Below are positions 6,646 to 14,788 of a DNA stretch of 51,803 nucleotides, one piece after another; within the stretch, counting starts at the first letter, position 1; each line of letters begins with the position of its first letter. Position numbers and translations under genes: made by a program. Below the pieces are notes generated by a model. That model was not told where the DNA came from. It was given only the letters and a program-made list of their open reading frames with translations, and ran no database searches. The stretch is from the NCBI GenBank assembly GCA_021740385.1, contig JAIOZY010000041.1, positions 1 through 51,803 on the forward strand, written 5' to 3'. Origin of the DNA: Prolixibacteraceae bacterium (GTDB taxonomy: Bacteria; Bacteroidota; Bacteroidia; Bacteroidales; Prolixibacteraceae).

Positions 6646-8934
6646 TTACCTTAGTATCACCTCCTTCTTCAGCCTGATATCGCCGGCCGAGGCACCCACG
6701 AACAGCTCAAGGGTGCAGGGATCGTGCGCCCACACCTGCAGGCTTTCGTTCCAGTACATGAGGCTTTTCACCGGTATGTCGAGGCTTACATTTTTACGCT
6801 CGCCCGGCTGGAGCGTTACCCTCGAAAAAGCCTTGAGTTCCTTATACGGCCATTCAACCGATGGGTTCACCCGGTGTACATAAGCCTGAACCACCTCATC
6901 GGCCGGCATGTTTCCCGTGTTCTCCAGGTCGAAGGTAAGGGAGATGACATCGTTTTTACCAAATTTATTTTTCTTCGTCGTCAGGTCCGAATATTCGAAC
7001 GAAGCGTAGGTGAGTCCGTACCCAAAGGGGTACATAACCGGAACGTTTTTGGTGTCGAACCAGCGATAACCCACCAGACTCTCTTCGGAATAGATGGCCG
7101 TGTTGGGGTCGTTCCCGGGCTTTATTGTATCGGCCTTTCTGGAATCATCTTTTTTACCCGCCACCAAATTGGCAAAAATATCGGAGCCCTGTTCGCCCTG
7201 TGGATAATTACCGAGTGCATAAGCCGGCGAATCGTCGAGTTTCATGGGCAGTGTAAAGGGTAAGCGCCCACCGGGTGAACTGTTTCCGAGCAGCACGTCG
7301 GCCATTGCATTTCCCCCCTCTGAACCGTTGAACCAAGAGAGAAGCAGGGCTTTCGACAAGGGCTGAACAACGTTCAGGTCGTTGGGTGCCCCGCTCACCA
7401 GCACAGTAACAATGTTGGGATTCACTTCAGCAATGCTCCGGACCAACTCATCTTGTCCCGAGGGCAAAAAGATGTCGCGCCGGTCAAAACCTTCGGATTC
7501 AACTGTCCGGTTATTGCCGCCAATAAACAGTACGATATCGGCTTTAGCGGCCACTTCGAGCGCTTCTTTTTTAAGATCAAGCGCCGCACGTTCCTGTTCC
7601 TTCCGCATTTCTTCCAGTTCTTCGGCTGTTTTATTCCAAAACCTGCGTCCAAACCGGAAGGGCGCCGATTGGTATCCCCGGGCATAAACAATTTCGGCCC
7701 GGTCAGCTACCTTATTTTTCAGTCCGTCGAGCGGGGCAACCTCGTACGGGGTTTTTACCCCGGCACCGATCCCCCCTTTAGCCATTGTTTGGGTGGCATT
7801 GTCGCCAATAACAGCAATAACCGGCCGGCGATCGAGAGCAAGTGGCAGTATTCCATCGTTCTTCAGCAAAACAATCGACCGTGCGGCAACATCGTAAGCC
7901 ACTTTTTGCTGGGCGGGTTGCGAGGCTACTTCCCGGTTGGCTTCATCTTCGGGAATGGGCTGGATGGCCATACGTACGCGCAAAATCTCGCGTACCCGCC
8001 GGTCGATCACTTCTTCGGAAACAACACCCGCTTTCACCGAATCGAGCAGCGCCTCACCCATGTACTTTTTTCCGGGCATTTCAACATTCAATCCGCTTTC
8101 AACCGATTCCACCGTGCTGTGGGTGCCGCCCCAGTCGGAAATGACCATGCCGGCAAAACCCCAGTCGTTACGCAAAATTTGGGTCAGCAATATCTCATTT
8201 TCGGCACACCACCAGCCATTCACCTTGTTGTAGGCCGACATGACCCCAAAGGCATCGGCTTCTTCCACGGCAGCACGGAAGGGAGGCAAATAAATTTCGT
8301 GCATGGCCCGCTCCCCAACAACCACGTTAACCCTTCCCCGGTTATTCTCCTGATTGTTCAGGGCATAGTGTTTCAGGCAGGCAGCAACACCCTGGTCCTG
8401 CATCCCTTTGGTATACCCAACCGACAGCCGGGCGCTCAGAAAAGGATCCTCGCTCAGGTATTCGTAGGTACGGCCTCCGGTGGGAATCCGTTGAATATTA
8501 ATGGAAGGTCCCAAAACCATGTCCTTGCCGCGCAAACGGGCTTCGATGGCCATCGCCTTTCCATATTCACAGGCCAGTTCGGGGCTCCAGGTGGCCGCCA
8601 GTGCCGATCCGGTCGGGAAAAAAGTAGCCCGGTCGTTTTCGATACCCAGCGGCTGCCAACTGTCGGAATGCAACTCTTCGCGAATGCCAAAAGGCCCGTC
8701 GGTGTATTTCATATCGGCAATTCCAAGGCGTTCTACCCCGGCAGAAGAAAACAGGTGCTTGCCATGAAGCATATTCACTTTTTCTTCCAGGGTCATCCGG
8801 GCAATAATCTCGTCAATTTGTTCATCGTACTGCAACAAGGCCGACCGGTGAACATCATCCTGCGAACATGCTGCCATCAAAAAGAAAAGGGTCAGGTATG
8901 CAAATAATTTTTCGATTGTATTCATTGTTCTCAT
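6646..8934 (-). CDS. GH3 family beta-glycosidase, lipoprotein
   Basis: A 762-residue enzyme that hydrolyses terminal beta-linked sugars, most often glucose or xylose, from oligosaccharides. It has a lipoprotein signal (FFLMAAC, Cys23), so it is anchored in the periplasm or at the surface. The GH3 TIM barrel includes KH (188-189) in ACLKHYALN and the nucleophile Asp267 in MVISDWGG. The alpha/beta sandwich carries the ESEGFDRRD segment expected to supply the acid/base Glu, and the C-terminus has the fibronectin-III-like domain (DEVVQAYVH, ELKAF). It is transcribed alone; the GH9 gene upstream ends in its own terminator. Substrate cannot be read from sequence; beta-glucosidase is the best guess given GH9 next door. 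Confidence 0.9.
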   Translation of the reverse strand: MRTMNTIEKLFAYLTLFFLMAACSQDDVHRSALLQYDEQIDEIIARMTLEEKVNMLHGKHLFSSAGVERLGIADMKYTDGPFGIREELHSDSWQPLGIENDRATFFPTGSALAATWSPELACEYGKAMAIEARLRGKDMVLGPSINIQRIPTGGRTYEYLSEDPFLSARLSVGYTKGMQDQGVAACLKHYALNNQENNRGRVNVVVGERAMHEIYLPPFRAAVEEADAFGVMSAYNKVNGWWCAENEILLTQILRNDWGFAGMVISDWGGTHSTVESVESGLNVEMPGKKYMGEALLDSVKAGVVSEEVIDRRVREILRVRMAIQPIPEDEANREVASQPAQQKVAYDVAARSIVLLKNDGILPLALDRRPVIAVIGDNATQTMAKGGIGAGVKTPYEVAPLDGLKNKVADRAEIVYARGYQSAPFRFGRRFWNKTAEELEEMRKEQERAALDLKKEALEVAAKADIVLFIGGNNRTVESEGFDRRDIFLPSGQDELVRSIAEVNPNIVTVLVSGAPNDLNVVQPLSKALLLSWFNGSEGGNAMADVLLGNSSPGGRLPFTLPMKLDDSPAYALGNYPQGEQGSDIFANLVAGKKDDSRKADTIKPGNDPNTAIYSEESLVGYRWFDTKNVPVMYPFGYGLTYASFEYSDLTTKKNKFGKNDVISLTFDLENTGNMPADEVVQAYVHRVNPSVEWPYKELKAFSRVTLQPGERKNVSLDIPVKSLMYWNESLQVWAHDPCTLELFVGASAGDIRLKKEVILR

Positions 8935-9423
8935 CTTATAAGTTAGTATGCAGTTTAATTAGTTACTCTTTTATATTCCGTATTTTATTAAAGAAGGCTA
9001 AAAATATGGATAATTCTTTTGGGGAAAGACAAGAAAATAATTTTTTCTTTCTTGAAAAACGAATATTCCGAAACGAGCCTCGAATTGTCGGGGCGATTCC
9101 TTCTAAACAATTAATTTAAACGTATGAAAATAAAGTCGTTTTGCCCGGGAGTTGGAAACACCCGGTAACGAAAAAAGCCGCCTTTTTAAAGACGGCTTTT
9201 AATCTAATAATAACCCAGTCAATTAATTAAATAAACCTACTATTTAAATAATTGATTTATTTTAAATGCCTTTGATATCAAATGATAACTGCTTTAACAA
9301 AAGTAAAATTCCGAAAAAACCATACACCCATGAACGGTAACTACAAAAATAAAAAAACTGACTAAAACTAATCCAAAATTTTCAATTAGTTATGCTTGCG
9401 AACCAATAATGGGATTAACGCTT
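8935..9423. other. Intergenic region between GH3 and GH9
   Basis: 489 bp without a supported gene. The AT-rich 8935-9170 half should hold the GH3 promoter, but I see no good TAnnTTTG box. A terminator lies at 9171-9200. The rest (9201-9423) is AT-rich with no recognisable element. Confidence 0.6.
9171..9200 (-). terminator. Rho-independent terminator of the GH9 gene
   Basis: On the minus strand a hairpin AAAAGCCGTC...GGCGGCTTTTTT, with a stem of about 8 bp ending in a T-run, lies 224 bp beyond the GH9 stop. Confidence 0.75.
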
Positions 9424-11691
9424 TCAATTTTTAACAATTTTTTGTTTCAGTATTTTTTCATTGCTTTCAACCGACAGGAAATAAATACCCGGAACGACAG
9501 AACTGATGTCTATCATGCTCTCTTTTTCAAGGCACGTTTGCAACAGCAGTTTTCCTTCAAGGTCGTAAAGCTGAAAATACCCCTCATCTGAAAGAAGTGT
9601 AACCGTTAACCAATCACTTGCAGGGTTTGGAAAAACCGTTATTCCGCCCAACGATGTACGGATAACGTTTGTACCCGGCCCTGCTGCCGAACATTCATCG
9701 GGGTTGGTTACCGGGGTTACCCCGGTTAAGCCACCGGCACAATTACCGCAGGTATCGATAAAGGCTTCACCCATTTCATCGCCGTTGCAATCGAACTGCA
9801 AATTCACAAATTTTGACAGCAGCTTGATGTAGGCAACCTGGTATCCGCAACTGTTCTCGGTTACGCTCCACGAATCCAACGGCCAGCTTGTGTTAAAATC
9901 CTTGTACGACTTTTGGTTGGGTTGTCCTTTAGGTGGATAAATTGATTCGGAATTACACATCGCATTGTTCGATGCCGAGCCACACCCGCCGGGGCAACAC
10001 GGGTTCCAATCGTACGAAGGGTTTGGCCCGCCAACAAGGTAGCCCGGTGCAGGCCCGTAGTCCGATTCCCCTACCCTGTCCCATTTGGCGCTTCCGTTGG
10101 TAAACCATGTGTGGTAAAATTCGTTCACTCCATTATCCGCTCCATAACGGTACATATTCGACAGGTAAACCATGTTTAACGGGTTCACACCATGCAGGTA
10201 ATGAATATAACCCAGGGCTGCAATTAATGCATCTTCGGTCTTCGATGCATCAACGTCGAACAAATACATGTCGAGAAACATGTTGCCTTTGGTGGCTCTG
10301 TTGCGGTTGCTGCCCCATGTATAGTCCTTTAAATGTGCCCTGTACGGATCTCTTTCATCGACCTGTGCCGGGAAGTTTTCACTGCCGTTGTTCATCGCGT
10401 TTTTATATACCCGCTTTATATTTCCGGCAACCGATGATGTCGCATCTTCGAGATTTGCATAATACAATAAAGTGGTTTGGTTATCGGGCTCGAACGGATA
10501 AGCATAGTTCCATTGCATCAGGTGTACCTCGTTGTAATTGGCATCGACAAAATCGCGGTAGGCCGTTTCGCCGGTTTGTTCAAAAAGGAAAACGGCTGCC
10601 CGGAGCTTTCGTGTAAAACGCCCGTAATCGTCCATTTCCATTTTCCCCGACCCAAGGCCTGATGAGTTATATGCATTGTCGTTGTTGTTGAACAAAACAT
10701 TCGGATTGGCATCGGCCCAGTCCCAGGCAGCCAAAGCGGCATCGAGCAGGGTATCGGCATAGGCAGTTAACCCAATGCTGCGGTACACTTTCGAGGCAAT
10801 GGCAAACGCTCCGGCAGCGCTAAGCGTGGCCGATGTGTTTGGAGGCCCGTAAAGACTTTGCCCGTGGGCGCTTGATGGCGGGCTGGCATGGCTTTCCCCA
10901 ACAATACTGATCATGCTTCCATCGTTGAATTGCAGCCTTAAAAGGTGGTCTGTCCCCCATTTGGCTTCATCGAGCAAATCGGGTATACCGTTGCCCGACT
11001 CGGGAATGTTATAATTGTCGGCCCAGGCATCGGGAGCCTGAATGTAAGCCAGCATCATTTCAATCACGTAGTCGCAGGTCCAGCTTGTGTATTTATTATA
11101 GTCGCCGGCATCGTACCAGCCGCCACTTACATCGCGTTCGGTATCGGCATTGGCTTTTTCGCTGAACAAGCGGCAGTTTTTGTCCTGGTATGGGCCGATG
11201 TGGCTGGCACCGTCGGCCCACTCTTTGCGTGCATATTTTTCATCTTTTGGAAAACCCACACGCTGATAAAAAAAGGTACGTACGGCGTGTTTCAACACTT
11301 CGTTGTAAACCGACGGTGAAATTTGAAATTCGTACGAGCGAAGGTTATTCTCAACATCAAGCACGAAATAGTCGCCTGTTTGGGTAACATTGGTAAAATC
11401 GAAGTACCACACACGGTCGCCCGACGATTCATCGGTTTTGCCATTTTTCCATTGTTGGATTGAGGCGGTATAAACCTGTTCGCCAGTTTTAGCATCAACC
11501 AGGGCAAATTCACTACCGGGCAAATACGATTGTTCGCTGTCGAATCCTTCAACGGGATCTTTAATAACTGCAATTTTCGGCATAGCAGGCAAATACCCGA
11601 ATTGATCGACAATGATAAAGGGGGAGTAGCTCTGTGCCACAGCTACAACTGAAAACAATACAGTTATAATCAATACAAATTCTCTTTTCAT
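9424..11691 (-). CDS. GH9 endoglucanase with T9SS sorting domain
   Basis: A 755-residue secreted enzyme of the cellulase GH9 family (inverting hydrolysis of beta-1,4-glucans or related polymers). It has a signal peptide (residues 1-20, ending VAVAQ), an N-terminal immunoglobulin-like CelD domain (about 24-125), and a GH9 (alpha/alpha)6 barrel (about 130-630). The barrel shows the GGWYDAGD motif with Asp194 and Asp197 and the late acid Glu612 in SVTENS. A Cys-rich linker follows (DCNGD...DTCGNC, about 634-665), then a type A C-terminal sorting domain (about 675-755, FPNPASDWLTV and a Lys-rich end). This predicts type IX secretion to the surface or medium. The gene is monocistronic between two terminators. 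Polymer specificity is uncertain. Confidence 0.9.
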   Translation of the reverse strand: MKREFVLIITVLFSVVAVAQSYSPFIIVDQFGYLPAMPKIAVIKDPVEGFDSEQSYLPGSEFALVDAKTGEQVYTASIQQWKNGKTDESSGDRVWYFDFTNVTQTGDYFVLDVENNLRSYEFQISPSVYNEVLKHAVRTFFYQRVGFPKDEKYARKEWADGASHIGPYQDKNCRLFSEKANADTERDVSGGWYDAGDYNKYTSWTCDYVIEMMLAYIQAPDAWADNYNIPESGNGIPDLLDEAKWGTDHLLRLQFNDGSMISIVGESHASPPSSAHGQSLYGPPNTSATLSAAGAFAIASKVYRSIGLTAYADTLLDAALAAWDWADANPNVLFNNNDNAYNSSGLGSGKMEMDDYGRFTRKLRAAVFLFEQTGETAYRDFVDANYNEVHLMQWNYAYPFEPDNQTTLLYYANLEDATSSVAGNIKRVYKNAMNNGSENFPAQVDERDPYRAHLKDYTWGSNRNRATKGNMFLDMYLFDVDASKTEDALIAALGYIHYLHGVNPLNMVYLSNMYRYGADNGVNEFYHTWFTNGSAKWDRVGESDYGPAPGYLVGGPNPSYDWNPCCPGGCGSASNNAMCNSESIYPPKGQPNQKSYKDFNTSWPLDSWSVTENSCGYQVAYIKLLSKFVNLQFDCNGDEMGEAFIDTCGNCAGGLTGVTPVTNPDECSAAGPGTNVIRTSLGGITVFPNPASDWLTVTLLSDEGYFQLYDLEGKLLLQTCLEKESMIDISSVVPGIYFLSVESNEKILKQKIVKN

Positions 11692-11819
11692 CTTTTTAAC
11701 CCGATTATTAATTTGTGCCTAAACTATTCATAAAAAACCAAAAGATAAAATCCAGGTGTGTTTGGGATTTAAAAAATGTTATTTCTACGAACAAATCCAA
11801 ATGAAACGATCCCGCCTAA

Positions 11820-11838
11820 GCGGGAGAAATTCTCCCGC
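11820..11838. repeat. Palindrome upstream of the GH9 gene
   Basis: Perfect 9-bp arms GCGGGAGAA / TTCTCCCGC around one A, overlapping a CCCGC/GCGGG hairpin (11811-11824) and followed by a CGGACTTCGGG stretch. It lies between the GH9 start and the GH43 terminator and could be a dispersed element or a structured leader. Confidence 0.55.
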
Positions 11839-11883
11839 CGGACTTCGGGATTACCTTTGGAAATGATAAATTTAGACAAATTG

Positions 11884-11920
11884 AAAAAAGCCCGCTTTTT
11901 TTACAGGCGGGCTTTTTTTT
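11884..11920 (-). terminator. Rho-independent terminator of the GH51-GH43 operon
   Basis: Stem AAAAAAGCCCGC / GCGGGCTTTTTT flanked by A- and T-runs, 16 bp beyond the GH43 stop on the minus strand. It is symmetric enough to work in both directions. Confidence 0.85.
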
Positions 11921-11936
11921 CCAGAAACTAACTAAC

Positions 11937-12923
11937 TTACTTATTATGGATAGTGGGCCAACCTTTGCTGTCCCAATCAAGTAATTCTACAACCAAAATG
12001 GGCCTGCCCTTGTGATTTTTATCGTAGGCATGGCAGAAAAAATAATCTTTCCCCTTAAAACGATATACCGAATTGTGTCCCATGCCGTAAAACGTTTCGT
12101 TTGGACCAACAATGTATGTGCCGCCGCCTTCAAGCATCGACACACCTTCGCGGTCGTAATAAGGGCCTGTGATTTTTTCCGAGCGTCCTACCCTTACGTT
12201 GTAGGTACTCCGGCTGCCTCTGCAGCACAAATCGAACGATACAAACAGATAGTAATATTTCCCCTTTTTAAAGATAAAAGGCGCTTCGACAGCCCCGTTT
12301 CCCGGATCGGTTTCATCGAGGTTTTTGTCACGGTTGCGCTTGGCAATGGTATGCCACTCCTGGGTTTCGGCAGGTGAAAGCATGTTGCTGCTTAGCTTCA
12401 CAATTTTCAATCCGCCCCAAAATGAACCGAAAGTCATCCAGGGCTGGTTGTTTTCATCAAAAGCTATGTTTGGGTCAATGGCATTCCAGTTGTCGCGCCC
12501 CGGAACCGACTGCACAACCATTCCGTGATCTTCCCATTTATAACCGTCATCATCGGGATTAAGGGTAACGTTGGTTGCCACCCCAATGCACGACCGGTTA
12601 CTGGCAAACGACGATATGGAATAATAGAGGTAATATTTCCCGTTGCGATAAATTATATCGGGGGCCCATATATGCCCTTTGAATTTGGGTACTTGTGTTT
12701 TTGCCCATTCCGGCGGCTCGTTAAATACTTTTCCAAGAAAAGTCCAATGTTCCAAATCGTCGGAAATCCAGCTTGAAATTCCCTCGCCCGTGTTATACAA
12801 ATAATACTTGCCATTTTGCTCAATTGCAACCGGATCATGCACAATAATTTGGCCGCTTTGCGCACATGCCTGCTGCACAATTAAACCCAATATTATTACG
12901 GCAAAAAGGATAAACCGTTTCAT
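11937..12923 (-). CDS. GH43 arabinanase-type glycoside hydrolase
   Basis: A 328-residue secreted protein with an N-terminal signal peptide (hydrophobic to about residue 20; a Cys there makes lipidation possible but the lipobox is poor). It is a single five-bladed GH43 propeller: base Asp30 (VHDP), pKa-modulating Asp150 (NAIDPNI) and acid Glu213 (GAVEAPFIF), plus GHIWAPDI and the GMGHNSV histidine late in the fold. These match endo-1,5-alpha-L-arabinanases and related exo-enzymes. It starts 6 bp after the GH51 stop, so the two are cotranscribed: this enzyme would cut the arabinan backbone while GH51 trims arabinofuranose. Family certain, exact linkage probable. Confidence 0.9.
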   Translation of the reverse strand: MKRFILFAVIILGLIVQQACAQSGQIIVHDPVAIEQNGKYYLYNTGEGISSWISDDLEHWTFLGKVFNEPPEWAKTQVPKFKGHIWAPDIIYRNGKYYLYYSISSFASNRSCIGVATNVTLNPDDDGYKWEDHGMVVQSVPGRDNWNAIDPNIAFDENNQPWMTFGSFWGGLKIVKLSSNMLSPAETQEWHTIAKRNRDKNLDETDPGNGAVEAPFIFKKGKYYYLFVSFDLCCRGSRSTYNVRVGRSEKITGPYYDREGVSMLEGGGTYIVGPNETFYGMGHNSVYRFKGKDYFFCHAYDKNHKGRPILVVELLDWDSKGWPTIHNK

Positions 12924-12929
12924 GTGCTG

Positions 12930-14522
12930 CTATTTAATTTTACAATGAAGCTGAGTGAACGAATGTGCCGGAAAACGATAGGTCAGCACTTCCCCTTTTG
13001 CCTTTATCGTCTCTTTTTCAACTGTTTTTACTTCGGTTTTACCAAAATCATTCAAAGCTTTCACATCGGGACCATTCACTTCAAAAATTTTAACATTGCC
13101 CGAGAATTCACCGGTTTGCGAAATGATATCGGTTTCAATATCCATCTCTTTATGGCGGTTTACCACGTTAATGATCACTTCATCGCCATTTACCGATGCC
13201 GAAACATCGAGGTAAGGGACGTTATCCTGCTTTGTGATTGATTCGCCGAGCCCGATAAAAAATTCTTCGGTACTGTAGTTTTCGCAATCGACAAAAACAT
13301 CAAGAGACGTTCCGTGTGCATTTTTTGCAAAAAGCTGAAGCGGGTAGTAAATTGTCTGGATAAAAAGGCCTTCTTCGTTTGTGAATATTGGCGCAATAAC
13401 GTTCACAAGCTGTGCCATGTTGGCCATTTTCACGATATCGGCATTGCGGACAAACACATTCAGGAAACCGGCAATAACCAGGGCATCTTCCAGGTTATAA
13501 TGTTCTTCCAGCGCGCGTGTACCTGCCATGGTTTCGGCATCGCGGGCCCGGTACCAAGAGTTGTACTCGTCCCAGGCAATGTATATGGGGTCACGATCGC
13601 CACGGTTGGCATTCTCCATTTCACGAGCAATCAACCCTTTCACAATTTCTGTCCGCTCTTCGAGCACAAGCGGGGTTGACAAATAATTATAATAGTTGTC
13701 GTCGGGGTTGCCCACGTACATGTGCAGTGCCAGGTAATCAACCACATCGCGCAATTCTTTTAAAATGGTTGCGTTCCACTCGTTCGGGTCGGCATTTGGC
13801 CGGTAGTTCGACGAACCGGCAGCAATCAGTTTTATATCGGGCGAAGTCAGCTTCATCAGTTTCGCGGCTTCGCGTGCTTTTTTCGCGTAATCTTCGGCAT
13901 TAAGGTGACCCATTTGCCAAAACCCGTCCATTTCGTTTCCAAGGCTCCAGTATTTGATATTCCATGGTTTCGGGAAGCCGTGTTTTTTGCGTAATTCGGC
14001 AAAATAAGGCCCATCATCCACGTTGCAATATTCAACCCACTGCTGAGCCTCCTCAATGGTACCGGTTCCCATGTTTACAGAAAAATAGGGTTCGGTGCCA
14101 ATTTCGCGGGCAAATTCCATGAATTCGTTCGTGCCAAAACGGTTAGTTTCAAGGCGTGCCCATGCCAGTTCCATGCGGGGCGGGCGTTCGTCTTTCGGCC
14201 CCACACCATCGAGCCAGTGGTAATTCGAAACAAAATTACCGCCCGGGTAACGGGTAATGGTTACATTCAAATCTTTTACTGCTTCGAGCACATCCTTTCG
14301 GAAACCCCGTTCGTCGGAGAGCGGCGAGCTTTCGTCGTATATTCCGCCATAAACACAACGGCCAAGATGTTCAACAAAGTTACCGTACAATTTTTTGTCG
14401 ATTTCACCAATTGTGCGATCGACATCAATTTTTATCCGGGCATTCTGAGCTATACTGTTGCTCATAAAAATACAGACAACAAGGCCTGACAAAAGGATTG
14501 CAATGGTTCTTTTTTTATTCAT
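12930..14522 (-). CDS. GH51 alpha-L-arabinofuranosidase, secreted
   Basis: A 530-residue retaining enzyme releasing terminal alpha-L-arabinofuranose from arabinan or arabinoxylan. The signal peptide covers about residues 1-26. The (beta/alpha)8 barrel holds the acid/base Glu197 (SLGNEMDG) and nucleophile Glu319 (AWDEYN), with substrate-binding GNFVEHLG and RYPGGNF motifs near the N-terminus. The C-terminal beta-sandwich ends at RFPAHSFTQL. It is the first gene of a two-gene operon with GH43 and is divergent from an HTCS, its likely regulator. It differs clearly from the second GH51 at 20750-22285. Confidence 0.93.
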   Translation of the reverse strand: MNKKRTIAILLSGLVVCIFMSNSIAQNARIKIDVDRTIGEIDKKLYGNFVEHLGRCVYGGIYDESSPLSDERGFRKDVLEAVKDLNVTITRYPGGNFVSNYHWLDGVGPKDERPPRMELAWARLETNRFGTNEFMEFAREIGTEPYFSVNMGTGTIEEAQQWVEYCNVDDGPYFAELRKKHGFPKPWNIKYWSLGNEMDGFWQMGHLNAEDYAKKAREAAKLMKLTSPDIKLIAAGSSNYRPNADPNEWNATILKELRDVVDYLALHMYVGNPDDNYYNYLSTPLVLEERTEIVKGLIAREMENANRGDRDPIYIAWDEYNSWYRARDAETMAGTRALEEHYNLEDALVIAGFLNVFVRNADIVKMANMAQLVNVIAPIFTNEEGLFIQTIYYPLQLFAKNAHGTSLDVFVDCENYSTEEFFIGLGESITKQDNVPYLDVSASVNGDEVIINVVNRHKEMDIETDIISQTGEFSGNVKIFEVNGPDVKALNDFGKTEVKTVEKETIKAKGEVLTYRFPAHSFTQLHCKIK

Positions 14523-14607
14523 TGTTTCTTCATTTTTTATCTGTAAATATTTTTCCTGGCAAACGGGCGAAACCCATCCCCATTTTACAAGTCCTGCTTC
14601 ACGTGTT

Positions 14608-14615
14608 CAAAACTA
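14608..14615 (-). promoter_or_regulatory. Candidate -7 box for the GH51-GH43 operon
   Basis: TAGTTTTG on the minus strand is a perfect TAnnTTTG box, 85 bp before the GH51 start, in the divergent region shared with the HTCS gene. I find no -33 TTTG at the right spacing, which would fit an activator-dependent promoter. On the plus strand CTTG-N20-TACTTTTA (14687-14718) is a weak candidate for the HTCS. Confidence 0.3.
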
Positions 14616-14788
14616 CGATGCCCGCCAATGGCTTAGGTGGACAATCAAATCTATAAGGTGGATTTGTGTATTACAGTTTCTGAATTCTTGCCCAACATAC
14701 CCAATTTTTCTACTTTTATTTTAAGGCAATTCCCCTAAATTATTCGTAATTTTCTACAATAAAATTTTGTTTAAAAAAGCATTAAGGA

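Noticed and set aside
7453-8907. 484-codon open frame antisense to GH3
   Set aside because: It has no recognisable domain, lies wholly within a gene with clear GH3 motifs, and has the composition expected of an antisense shadow.
9600-9790. Dockerin domain in the GH9 protein (DCNGDEMGEAF)
   Set aside because: The segment is a Cys-rich linker common in T9SS cargo; it lacks the duplicated calcium-binding F-hand pattern.
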